In this document: positions 19,063 to 26,304 of the stretch, one piece after another
How the letters are laid out: every line of letters starts with the position of its first letter
Position numbering within the stretch: the stretch's first letter is position 1
Assembly: GCF_002198665.1 (NCBI RefSeq)
Contig: NZ_MWLM01000024.1
Span: 12,951 to 52,948, forward strand
From: Novosphingobium sp. B 225
Lineage (GTDB): Bacteria; Pseudomonadota; Alphaproteobacteria; Sphingomonadales; Sphingomonadaceae
Direction of reading: 5' to 3'
Length of the DNA: 39,998 nucleotides
Notes under the pieces: model-generated
What the model was told of the DNA's origin: nothing
The model's database searches: none
Seen by the model: only the letters and a program-made list of their open reading frames with translations
Program-made: the position numbers and the translations under genes

Positions 19063-19679
19063 ACTATCGGGCTTGCTGCTGCCTGTTTGAGCAGATCGGT
19101 CAGCCATTCATCCACTGCGCAATCGATCACCAGATGGACCCGCGTGGCAGTGCCGGCATTGGTGATGGCGTGTTCGTCTGCCAGGCGCAGGTACCAGGTT
19201 GAGCCGGGCGCCATATCGACCCGCTGCTGGTTCAGCCGGAAATCGACATCGGGATTGGTGGTGATCGGAACATGCAGCCGTGCGGTGCCCCGCGCGGCAT
19301 CAAGGTCAAGATCGCGGTGCGGCTTGATCCGCGAGGCAGGTTCCAGCCGCATCAGGCGCACCGCCAGCAACGGGCATTGGAATGCCGCCAGCACTTGCGT
19401 CAGATAGGGTGCGCGCTCCAGCCAGGGCGTGCTTTCGAACTCGGTCGCCTCGGGGTCCGATTGGATCATCAGGATCGGGTGCAATTTACCGGCACCGGCA
19501 GTGCACCGCAGCGGAATAACGCTCCACCCGCCTTCATAGTTGCCCGGCACGAAATGGGCGATCCAGTCAGCGTCGGCGATTTCGGCAATGTCTGCCAGCA
19601 GGCGCGCCGGATCGAACGCCAAGGGCAGGCAAAGCCGGTCGGGCAAGGCACTGAGTGCGGGGATGGCGGGGGTGTGCAT
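19059..19679 (-). CDS. Aspartyl/asparaginyl beta-hydroxylase-like dioxygenase
   Basis: The 206-residue protein matches the Asp/Asn beta-hydroxylase fold (PF05118-like). It has iron-binding HRD in SRIKPHRDLDLD (about 119-126; HxD), RLHVPITTNPDVDFRLN, GSTWYLRLADEHAITNAG and the distal His in TRVHLVIDC (about 180). These enzymes use Fe(II), O2 and 2-oxoglutarate to hydroxylate Asp/Asn side chains. There is no signal peptide. It is transcribed against its neighbours: it converges with B2 (stops share CTAG) and diverges from the second sulfotransferase, with only 43 bases between starts. A role in hydroxylating the RiPP (for example its Asp49) is an inference from position. Confidence 0.88.
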   Translation of the reverse strand: MHTPAIPALSALPDRLCLPLAFDPARLLADIAEIADADWIAHFVPGNYEGGWSVIPLRCTAGAGKLHPILMIQSDPEATEFESTPWLERAPYLTQVLAAFQCPLLAVRLMRLEPASRIKPHRDLDLDAARGTARLHVPITTNPDVDFRLNQQRVDMAPGSTWYLRLADEHAITNAGTATRVHLVIDCAVDEWLTDLLKQAAASPIV

Positions 19680-19722
19680 GATCGGCGTTGTCCTGGGGCG
19701 ACCCTATCGGTTAGGAACAGGA

Positions 19723-20955
19723 ATGCAACAATCAGTCCCGCCGCACCCTTTCACACCTGAACGCACCGATCCCGCCAAACTTGCGGCATTGCGAGCGGCC
19801 TTGCTGGCCGATCCGGCCGCGCTGGACCGCATTGCCGATCTGGCAGACCGGGAAGCGGCGCTGGCTGCATTGATAGAATTTGCGACCGGGCACAGCATCG
19901 CGCTTGAACCGGAAGGCCTGCGCAATGCGTTGCGGGCCGATCCGCTGGGGCTTGAACGGCTGTCCCAAAGCCCGGTGAATGCTGTGCACCGCCCCGGGCC
20001 GCGCTGGCTGCCGACGGGGCTGGGCTCCGATGGCGCGCAACTGGTGATCGACTGGGCGCACTATGGCCAGGCGCCGATGCACGATTCGTTCTTTGACGGA
20101 ACCCAGCGCCGCGCCCGCGGGCATCCGGTTTCGGTGCTGATCGAATGCCGCACCCCGTTGGGAGCCTTGCTGGACGAACCCGGACTCAATCCACCGCCAC
20201 GGCTGGACGGGCTGGTGTTCCACATGTCGCGGTGCGGCTCTACTCTGGTCTCGCGCGCGCTGCGGGCCATGCCGGGCAATCTGGTGCTGTCCGAACCACC
20301 GCCGTTTGACGAAGTGCTGCAACAGTGCGCCGCGCGTGAGGATATTCCGCTGGAGATGCGGCTGGGGTTGCTGCGCGCCATGGCCGGGGTTCTGGCGAGT
20401 GACCGTGATGGCACGGTGCAGCGGCGCTTCCTGAAAACCGATTGCTGGCACGCCGGGGCGCTGCCGCTGCTGCGCGCGGCCTTTCCCGATACGCCGTGGA
20501 TATTCCTCTATCGCGACCCGGTGGAAGTGTTGATGTCGCACGAACGCATGTCGGGATCGCAGACTCTGCCGGGCCCGCATTCCGCACTGGTCGGGATCGA
20601 CCCCGTGGGGGCCATCCCGGGGATGGAGTTCACCACGCGCGTGCTGACAGCTACGTGCCACCAGGCGGCCGATCATGCCGGGGTCGGCGGCGGGATTTTC
20701 GTGGACTATGCAAGCCTTCCCGCAGCACTGGAGGAACGGATACTGCCCCATTTCGGCATTGCGCCGGATGAAGCAGGACGACAGGCGATCGCCGCTTCGC
20801 TGACCCGCGATGCCAAGGAACCCAACAAGGCGTTTGATCCGCACGAACGCCCCACGCGGGCAAAGGCATCGGAGCAGGTGTTGGAAATGGCCGAACGTCT
20901 GCTTGCCCCCGCCGTGGCGCGGCTGCGGGCGCTTGATCGGGCAAACGCGGATTGA
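19723..20955 (+). CDS. Second, larger sulfotransferase-like protein
   Basis: The 410-residue protein is in two parts. The N-terminal region (1-160) has no motif I recognise. The C-terminal part has a sulfotransferase nucleotide fold: 5' loop LVFHMSRCGSTLVSRAL (about 163-179) and 3' phosphate motif TPWIFLYRDPVEVLMSHERM (about 256-275). Ser-Arg-Cys-Gly-Ser-Thr replaces the YPKSGTTW form of the first enzyme, so the two are not recent duplicates. I chose the ATG at 19723 (MQQSVPPHPFTP) with AGGA upstream, because the longer frame runs into the divergent hydroxylase. Genes of this type are often next to Asp/Asn hydroxylases. The substrate is unknown. Confidence 0.8.
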   Translation: MQQSVPPHPFTPERTDPAKLAALRAALLADPAALDRIADLADREAALAALIEFATGHSIALEPEGLRNALRADPLGLERLSQSPVNAVHRPGPRWLPTGLGSDGAQLVIDWAHYGQAPMHDSFFDGTQRRARGHPVSVLIECRTPLGALLDEPGLNPPPRLDGLVFHMSRCGSTLVSRALRAMPGNLVLSEPPPFDEVLQQCAAREDIPLEMRLGLLRAMAGVLASDRDGTVQRRFLKTDCWHAGALPLLRAAFPDTPWIFLYRDPVEVLMSHERMSGSQTLPGPHSALVGIDPVGAIPGMEFTTRVLTATCHQAADHAGVGGGIFVDYASLPAALEERILPHFGIAPDEAGRQAIAASLTRDAKEPNKAFDPHERPTRAKASEQVLEMAERLLAPAVARLRALDRANAD

Positions 20956-21007
20956 CGGATCAAGCGCAGTGCCTAGTGATGCAGGTTCAACCAGGGAAAC
21001 AGGCCCG

Positions 21008-21283
21008 ATGATGATCCGCAAGTCCGGTGACTGGCTGTCCGCCCGTGCCGGCGATGAAGTTATGATGATGAGCGCGGCGCGTGGCACCTATCTGGGGCTC
21101 AACACCATGGGCGCGCGGATCTGGGATCTGATCGACAGTTGCCCTGACCGCGATGCGCTGTCTGCGCAATTGCTGACCGAATTTGAAGTTAGCCCCGAAC
21201 AGTGCCGGTCCGAACTGGACACTTTCCTGTCCGAACTGGAGCGGCAACAGGCGATCGAATGGGTGCCGGCGGGCGCGATCTGA
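21008..21283 (+). CDS. PqqD-like RiPP recognition protein (lasso B1)
   Basis: The 91-residue protein has the PqqD fold: GDWLSARAGDEVMMMSAARGTYLGLNTMGARIWDLIDSCPDRDALSAQLLTEFEVSPEQCRSELDTFLSELERQQAIEWV in sequence order. It has the three-stranded sheet, the GLNTMGARIWDLI turn-helix and the closing winged helix. PqqD/B1 proteins bind the leader peptide and present it to the B2 protease and the cyclase. The ATG at 21008 has a weak AGG-containing ribosome site; ATG 21011 is equally possible. It lies 16 bases before the cyclase gene. Confidence 0.9.
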   Translation: MMIRKSGDWLSARAGDEVMMMSAARGTYLGLNTMGARIWDLIDSCPDRDALSAQLLTEFEVSPEQCRSELDTFLSELERQQAIEWVPAGAI

Positions 21284-21299
21284 TCCGGCGGCGCGGGCG

Positions 21300-23234
21300 A
21301 TGAGCGCAATTTTCGGTCTGGTGCGCCTGGGCGGCGCGGCGAGCGAAGCGGACCTGGCGCGGATGCAGCGCAGCCTGGTGCATCGCGGGCCTGACGGGCA
21401 GGCATCGCTTGCGCTTGGCCCGGTTGGGCTGGGGCACTGCCTGCTGCGGGTCAACCATGAGGACCGGCTGGAAGCGCAGCCCCTGCATGACCGCGACCTG
21501 GGGGTAACCCTGGTGGCTGACCTGCGGCTGGATAACCGCGAGGAGCTGGCGCAGGAACTGGGGATCACGCCAGACCGGCTTGGCGGCATGCCTGACAGTG
21601 CGGTCGTGCTTGAAGCCTGGCGGCGCTGGGGTCCGGATTGTCTGGACCGGTTGCTTGGCGATTTTGCCCTGGCCCTGTGGGATCACCGTGCGCAGCGGCT
21701 CCATCTTGCTCGCGACGGAATGGGGCAGCGCGGGCTCTACCTGCACCACGGCCCCGGGCTGATCGCCTTCGCCAGCGAAGCGAAAGCGCTGTGGACGGTC
21801 GAAGGCGTGCCGCGCCGCCTGAATGATGTGGGGCTGGCTAGCCGCTTGCTGGGCCCGGTCGATCCTGCGCCGGATGTAACCTTGTTTGAAGGGATCACAG
21901 TGCTGCCCGGTGGGCATCTGCATATCTATGACGCGGCTGGTCAGCTGGAAGTGACCCGGTTCTGGGAGCCCCGCGCCGATCCGCGCCACCTGGGGCAGGA
22001 CGATGCCTATTACCTCAGCGCCTATCGCCAGGTGGTGAAAGAAGCGATTGCCTGCCGGGTGCGGCGGCTGGATCATCCCCCGATGCTGATGTTCAGCGGC
22101 GGGTTCGATAGCGGCACCATCGCGGCCATTGCCGCGCCCTATGCCGTGCGGCAGGGCAAGGCCGTGCTGGCGGTGGCCTCTGTCCTGCCAGAGGGCGAAG
22201 GGCGGCCCACGGCCGATGCCCGCCGCGCGGCCAGTGCGTTCCGGAACATGCCGGGGATCGATCTGCGCTGGTATGCCCGGCGTGATGAACATCACTTCAT
22301 GCATCTGGAACAGGGCTTTGCCGAGCTCGATGATTGCCAGCCACACGATTACGTGCGTCGCAGCGCCTATGTCATGGGCCATGCGGCGGGGGCGCGGCTG
22401 GCGCTGGATGGGCACGGCGGGGACTATACGGTCAACCACCTGGAAGGCGGGCTGCTCGGCCAGATCCTGCTCAGCGGCGATTTGCGGCGCTTTGTGCGCG
22501 AACTGCGCGCGCGCCGGCGCCGGCACGGGCGGGGTCTGGTCTGGATTCTGACCTATGAAGTGGCGCGGCCACTGCTGCCTGTGGCGATGCTGCGGGCGGC
22601 ACTGGCGCTGCGGCGCGGCTTGACCCCGTTATGGCAGCTGCGCTTTTCCCGCGACGATTTTGCCGCCCGAATGATCGCTGCGGGCCGGATCAATCCCCGC
22701 CGCTTGCGCGATCCCTATGTGGTGCATGGCCGCTGGGCGGGGCGCTGGCGGCATATGTTGCAGCGAATGGGCTGCGCGGCGCCGATGGTCAATAATCTGG
22801 CGGCGCAGGCCGGGCTGGATTTCAGCCGCCCGTATCATGATCGGCGGGTAGTGGAGCTGGGGCTGGCCATCCCCGAGCGGCTCTATCTGAAGGACGGGCT
22901 GGAACGCTGGCTGGCGCGCAATGCCCTGGCCGACGTGCTGCCGCAGCAGTTGATCGATTCGCCGCCAGGCAATGTTTCAGAACGGCCCGGCCTTTACGCG
23001 ATGCTGGCGGGCTCGGCCCCCGCCGCGCTGGCAGAGTTGCAGACCGAGGGGCAGGGGGCACCGGCGGCGCGCGCGGTGGACTATGCCAAGCTGGAGCGTG
23101 CGTTGGCGAATCCGGGCGATGAAAATGCACCGACCACAAGCCAACTGGCGGTGATCCATGGGGCCACCGCGTTGGTAATCGCCAGATTTGTCAATTGGTT
23201 CGAGCGGCAGAACGCCCGCAATCAGGAACCGTAG
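21300..23234 (+). CDS. Asparagine synthetase-like lasso cyclase (C protein)
   Basis: The 644-residue protein has the AsnB two-domain layout: an N-terminal Ntn-type glutaminase-like domain (1-190) and a C-terminal ATP-pyrophosphatase domain with the PP-loop MLMFSGGFDSGTIAA near residues 262-276. The residue after the initiator Met is Ser, not the Cys needed for glutamine hydrolysis (MSAIFGLVR). This fits lasso cyclases, which activate an Asp/Glu side chain as an acyl adenylate and join it to the new N-terminus, and argues against asparagine synthesis. It sits 16 bases after the PqqD gene and is the last plus-strand gene of the cluster. Its final 13 bases overlap the convergent precursor candidate. 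A polysaccharide amidotransferase remains a less likely alternative. Confidence 0.88.
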   Translation: MSAIFGLVRLGGAASEADLARMQRSLVHRGPDGQASLALGPVGLGHCLLRVNHEDRLEAQPLHDRDLGVTLVADLRLDNREELAQELGITPDRLGGMPDSAVVLEAWRRWGPDCLDRLLGDFALALWDHRAQRLHLARDGMGQRGLYLHHGPGLIAFASEAKALWTVEGVPRRLNDVGLASRLLGPVDPAPDVTLFEGITVLPGGHLHIYDAAGQLEVTRFWEPRADPRHLGQDDAYYLSAYRQVVKEAIACRVRRLDHPPMLMFSGGFDSGTIAAIAAPYAVRQGKAVLAVASVLPEGEGRPTADARRAASAFRNMPGIDLRWYARRDEHHFMHLEQGFAELDDCQPHDYVRRSAYVMGHAAGARLALDGHGGDYTVNHLEGGLLGQILLSGDLRRFVRELRARRRRHGRGLVWILTYEVARPLLPVAMLRAALALRRGLTPLWQLRFSRDDFAARMIAAGRINPRRLRDPYVVHGRWAGRWRHMLQRMGCAAPMVNNLAAQAGLDFSRPYHDRRVVELGLAIPERLYLKDGLERWLARNALADVLPQQLIDSPPGNVSERPGLYAMLAGSAPAALAELQTEGQGAPAARAVDYAKLERALANPGDENAPTTSQLAVIHGATALVIARFVNWFERQNARNQEP

Positions 23235-23401
23235 GTGTAGGACCCTGATGAGCCATCGGCACCGGGAGTGACACTGGCACCGCGGGCATCGCCCAGGCTG
23301 GAAACGATCACCTCAGGCGAAGTCCAGGGGGCACGTGCGGGAGCCTGAAGCGCAGCATCAACCTGCGACAGAGCAGCACAATTCTGATCGTTCTGATTCA
23401 T
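23222..23401 (-). CDS. Candidate RiPP (lasso-like) precursor peptide
   Basis: The 59-residue ORF starts at the ATG at 23401, with AGGG about 8 bases upstream. It begins MNQNDQNCAALSQVDAALQ, then APWTSPEVIVSSLGDAR, and ends GASVTPGADGSSGSYTYGS. W26-x-x-P29-x-V31 recalls the Y-x-x-P-x-L leader motif that B1 proteins recognise, and a Gly lies at 37. Cleavage after Arg40 would give a 19-residue core with Gly41 as residue 1 and Asp49 as residue 9, the spacing for a 9-residue macrolactam, leaving a 10-residue tail with Tyr55/Tyr57 as possible plugs. The last residue is Ser, the position phosphorylated by lasso kinases. If Thr45 is instead the usual leader -2 Thr, the core would begin at Gly47 and lack an acceptor acid. 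It is convergent with the cyclase. The assignment is inferred. Confidence 0.6.
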   Translation of the reverse strand: MNQNDQNCAALSQVDAALQAPARAPWTSPEVIVSSLGDARGASVTPGADGSSGSYTYGS

Positions 23402-23745
23402 TTGAGCCCTGATCCTGTAGTTCGCCGCTGTCGGCAGACGGAGCACTGTTGCCAGAAAGTCCAGACGCTTGCAATCGGTTAGCTGTACTTTGCGTGGTGG
23501 ATGTCACCATTTTGGCATCAACACCGCATCAATACCAATGAATGCCGTCTGCGGCGCTGCGGCATATCAATCAAAAAGCATGATTATTTCGTAAAATAGC
23601 GAAAATCTGCGCGGAAAGCGAAAGAATCTGGTGCAAATGGATGCGCAGTTGCTATCCTCCGTATCGATACCTACGGCGTGCAGGGGCTGGACAGCCAAAG
23701 GTCCAGCGGGCAAGCTTTGCTGCGTTGAATGAGGGAAAGCGGACG
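23402..23745. promoter_or_regulatory. AT-rich divergent spacer between precursor and collar-protein genes
   Basis: This 344-base stretch has no credible gene. It is clearly richer in A/T than its surroundings, most of all at 23500-23640, and must hold promoters for the minus-strand precursor and the plus-strand collar genes. A TAAAAT (23592-23597) could be a -10 box for the plus strand, without a clear -35. A stem ATGCCG (23542-23547) / CGGCAT (23560-23565) with a 12-base loop lies in it; its role is unknown. I see no tRNA, riboswitch or attachment-site signature. Confidence 0.4.
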
Positions 23746-24282
23746 ATGACGGATTTTTTTATTGGCCAGATCAGCATGTTCGCGTTCGACTTCCCGCCCC
23801 GATTCTGGGCGCAGTGCAATGGGCAGTTGTTGCCGATCGCCCAGAACCAGGCCTTGTTCTCGCTGCTGGGAACGCAGTACGGCGGTAATGGCACGACGAA
23901 CTTTGCACTGCCGGATCTGCGCGGACGCACCCCGATTGGCTATGCCTCTTCCGTCAACCCCGCGTGGCAGCCGCCTGCGGTCCAGATCGGGCAGGCTTCG
24001 GGTCAGGAGAGTGTTACGCTGAGCGCCACGAACTCGCCGACTCACACCCATTCGCTCAACGCGACCACAACCGTCGCCAACAAGCGTGTGCCGACCGGCA
24101 AATTGTTCGGAACCGACAGTGCGAGCATTGCGGACTATTATGCCGTGCCAGGCACTAACACCACGCTCAATCCCAGTTCGGTCAGCTCGGTGGGCCAGGG
24201 TCAGGCGCACGCCAACATGCAGCCCTATTCCGTGATCAATTTTTGTGTCGCCATTTCGGGAATCTTCCCCTCGCGGAACTGA
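23746..24282 (+). CDS. Microcystin-dependent / phage tail-collar-like protein 1
   Basis: The 178-residue protein starts MTDFFIGQISMFAFDFPPRFW. The tail-collar domain reads CNGQLLPIAQNQALFSLLGTQYGGNGTTNFALPDLRGRTPIG, then a Gly/Ser/Thr/Asn-rich part with THTHS, and ends INFCVAISGIFPSRN. This is the MdpB (microcystin-dependent protein) pattern, related to the receptor-binding or assembly region of phage short tail fibres. No signal peptide is visible. It is the first of three tandem paralogues. The ATG at 23746 is preferred over an upstream in-frame ATG (23641) because all three paralogues then start alike and a GAGGG lies upstream. Function is unknown; no other phage gene is near. Confidence 0.9.
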   Translation: MTDFFIGQISMFAFDFPPRFWAQCNGQLLPIAQNQALFSLLGTQYGGNGTTNFALPDLRGRTPIGYASSVNPAWQPPAVQIGQASGQESVTLSATNSPTHTHSLNATTTVANKRVPTGKLFGTDSASIADYYAVPGTNTTLNPSSVSSVGQGQAHANMQPYSVINFCVAISGIFPSRN

Positions 24283-24328
24283 TTGAACACCTTTCCCAAA
24301 GCTTGCGGCATCCCAAGGGGATAATACC

Positions 24329-24874
24329 ATGTCCAGTCCATATATCGGTGAAATCAGGTTGTTCGGGGGGAATTTCAATCCCCGGGGTTGGATGCGCTGC
24401 TATGGCCAGTTGATTGCCATTGCGGACTACAACGCGCTGTTTGCCCTGATCGGGACCACCTATGGCGGGGATGGCATCACCACTTTTGGCTTGCCGGACC
24501 TGCGCGGGCGCATCCCGGTTCATCAGGGAACGGGACCCGGCCTTTCCAACCGCGTCATCGGAGAAAGGGCCGGCGTCGAAACGGTCACCCTGACCAGCAA
24601 TCAGATTCCGCTGCACACGCACACACCTGTGGCGACCACGGCGGCAGGCAATGTTACCGTTCCCGGGCCGACGGTGATCCCGGCCAAACCGGTTGATACG
24701 ATCTCCACGCCAACGCTGTATGTCGTTCCGGGCACCAGCACGGTTGTTCCCGGGGCCATGGCTGGCACCAGCATCAGCAGTGTTGGTCAGGGGCAGCCGC
24801 ACGACAACATGATGCCCAACCAGACGTTGAACTATATCATCGCCGTGGAAGGCATCTTCCCTTCGCGTAACTAA
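24329..24874 (+). CDS. Microcystin-dependent / phage tail-collar-like protein 2
   Basis: The 181-residue paralogue starts MSSPYIGEIRLFGGNFNPRGW. The collar motif reads CYGQLIAIADYNALFALIGTTYGGDGITTFGLPDLRGRIPVH, followed by IPLHTHTP and the shared ending YIIAVEGIFPSRN. The middle (about 105-150) is a Thr/Val/Pro-rich stretch that differs from its sisters, so the conserved frame carries a variable insert. AGGGG lies 8 bases before the ATG, and the gene is 46 bases after paralogue 1. The Tyr in place of Asn in CYGQ is the main difference in the conserved core. Confidence 0.9.
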   Translation: MSSPYIGEIRLFGGNFNPRGWMRCYGQLIAIADYNALFALIGTTYGGDGITTFGLPDLRGRIPVHQGTGPGLSNRVIGERAGVETVTLTSNQIPLHTHTPVATTAAGNVTVPGPTVIPAKPVDTISTPTLYVVPGTSTVVPGAMAGTSISSVGQGQPHDNMMPNQTLNYIIAVEGIFPSRN

Positions 24875-24892
24875 GATCCGGAGCCTGGTATC

Positions 24893-25432
24893 ATGACGCA
24901 ACCATTCATTGGCGAAATCCAGATTTACGGATTCAATTTCAATCCGCGTGGCTGGGCATTCTGCAACGGCGCGACTCTGTCAATTGCACAGAACACCGCG
25001 CTCTTCTCGCTGTTGGGCACAACGTATGGCGGCAATGGAACGACTACGTTCATGCTGCCCAACCTGGCTTCGCGCGCGGTCAGAGGTGAAGGACAGGGGT
25101 CGGGGCTGAGCCAGTCCGTCCTTGGCCAGACCGGTGGCTCGACCACGGTGACCTTGACCACCAGCCAGATTCCGCCGCACACCCACACGCTCAGTTCGGC
25201 TACGCTGAACACGCCAAATCCGGCGCAGAACGTGGCGACCCCGGGGACCACGGCGATGTTCGGCCTGTCCGGCCCGAACAACACCTACAGCGATACGACC
25301 ACCCCCAACACCACTTTCAACCAGGCCGCGCTGTCTTCTGTCTGGTCTGGGGGCGCGCATGAAAACATGCAGCCCTATCTGGGGGTGAATTTCTGCATCG
25401 CACTGCAGGGCATCTATCCTTCGCGCAACTGA
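24893..25432 (+). CDS. Microcystin-dependent / phage tail-collar-like protein 3
   Basis: The 179-residue paralogue starts MTQPFIGEIQIYGFNFNPRGW. The collar motif is CNGATLSIAQNTALFSLLGTTYGGNGTTTFMLPNL, then ASRAVRGEGQG where the others have RGR. IPPHTHTL and the ending NFCIALQGIYPSRN are kept. It lies 18 bases after paralogue 2 with GGAG upstream, so the three form one operon. Identity in the first 60 residues is high between paralogues 2 and 3 (NFNPRGW, LLGTTYGGNGTT) and lower with paralogue 1, which suggests an older first copy. Function is unknown. Confidence 0.9.
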   Translation: MTQPFIGEIQIYGFNFNPRGWAFCNGATLSIAQNTALFSLLGTTYGGNGTTTFMLPNLASRAVRGEGQGSGLSQSVLGQTGGSTTVTLTTSQIPPHTHTLSSATLNTPNPAQNVATPGTTAMFGLSGPNNTYSDTTTPNTTFNQAALSSVWSGGAHENMQPYLGVNFCIALQGIYPSRN

Positions 25433-25457
25433 TCCAGATTACGGCTTGAAAACTTAG

Positions 25458-25994
25458 ATGCGCAGTCCTCTGGTCCGAATTCCCGCCGCACTGGCTGCGG
25501 CGGGTATGCGTTTGCGGCCGGAAGAGCCTGCGGACGATCCGTTCCTGATCGAACTTTATGGCACCACCCGCGTGCGCGAGCTGGAACAGGTCCCGTATTG
25601 GAGCGACGAACAGAAACTTGCCTTCGTGCGGATGCAGTTCGATGCCCAGCGCCTGCATTACCAGACGGTGCTGAAGGACGTTTCGTTTGACGTGATCGAA
25701 TGCGGCGGTGTGCCGATCGGGCGGCTCTATATGCAAGAGCTTGAGACGGCGCTGCATATCGTCGATATCGTCTTCGTGCCTGAGCAGCGCGGCCAGGGCA
25801 TGGGCGCGGTCTTGCTGCAGGAACTGGCCGATAGCGCGGCCGAAGCTGGCAAAGTGCTGTCCATTTTTGTGGAATTCTACAACCCCGCGCGGCGCCTTTA
25901 CGAACGGCTGGGGTTCGTCGCGGTCCGCGAAGAGCAGGGCATCTATATCGAGATGGAATTGCCGCTGCCGGCAGACCGCGCCAAAGTCAGTTGA
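25458..25994 (+). CDS. GNAT-family N-acetyltransferase
   Basis: The 178-residue protein has the GNAT fold: MRLRPEEPADDPFLIELYGTTR (strand 1/helix 1), VIECGGVPIGRLYMQE, LHIVDIVFVPEQRGQGMGAVLLQEL with the acetyl-CoA motif QRGQGMG (about 111-117), and VEFYNPARRLYERLGFVAV near 140. The substrate may be an amino group of a protein or small molecule; it cannot be read from the sequence. It lies 25 bases after the last collar protein and is codirectional, and the next gene converges on it with an 8-base overlap. The association with collar proteins and DUF6916 suggests it is part of that cassette. Confidence 0.9.
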   Translation: MRSPLVRIPAALAAAGMRLRPEEPADDPFLIELYGTTRVRELEQVPYWSDEQKLAFVRMQFDAQRLHYQTVLKDVSFDVIECGGVPIGRLYMQELETALHIVDIVFVPEQRGQGMGAVLLQELADSAAEAGKVLSIFVEFYNPARRLYERLGFVAVREEQGIYIEMELPLPADRAKVS

Positions 25995-26304
25995 ACACAG
26001 CCTGATACGTGATCCCTTGCGCATCGCCGGCAATCGGGACGATGAACATTTCGAGAGCTCCCAGCGTTGCATTGTCCATGGCATAGTTGCCCTGCGGCAG
26101 GACACGCAGGTCAGGGCAAGCGAACACCAGTTCAAAGGGCGGGCGGCGATGCACTTCGGGATTGAAATGCTTGAGCAGTTCGGCCTCGGTCAGGGTCAGG
26201 TCAAAGCGTTCCTCACCCATGGGGATGGCAAACACTTCGCCCACGATCGGTTCGAACAGGTCAAAGGTCAGGTCGGTGGGGGCGGGTTCGCTTTGATTCG
26301 TCAT
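25987..26304 (-). CDS. DUF6916-like small protein
   Basis: The 105-residue soluble protein starts MTNQSEPAPTDLTFDLFEPIVGEVFAI. RRPPFELVFACPDLRVLPQGNYAMDNATLGALEMFIVPIAGDAQG follows in order, and the end is ITYQAVFN. The rPPF.LvF...L.QG.Y...LG..eiFivPi.....G..Y.AvFN pattern is the one I know from small proteins next to microcystin-dependent protein genes. Function is unknown. I chose the ATG at 26304; an in-frame ATG at 26391 would run deep into the divergent nucleotidyltransferase gene. As listed, its ATG overlaps the first bases of that gene, so one of the two starts is probably further in. Confidence 0.75.
   Translation of the reverse strand: MTNQSEPAPTDLTFDLFEPIVGEVFAIPMGEERFDLTLTEAELLKHFNPEVHRRPPFELVFACPDLRVLPQGNYAMDNATLGALEMFIVPIAGDAQGITYQAVFN

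Noticed and set aside
19732..22526. Two minus-strand open frames of about 450 codons
   Set aside because: They are antisense to the second sulfotransferase and the cyclase, with no domain and no start signals.
23641..23745. N-terminal extension of the first collar protein
   Set aside because: The paralogues start directly at MxxxxIGxI; the extra residues match nothing and the ribosome site favours 23746.
23746..25432. A prophage remnant
   Set aside because: There are tail-collar-like genes but no integrase, capsid, portal, tail-tube, lysis or attachment-site sequence; intact tandem paralogues suggest a host function.
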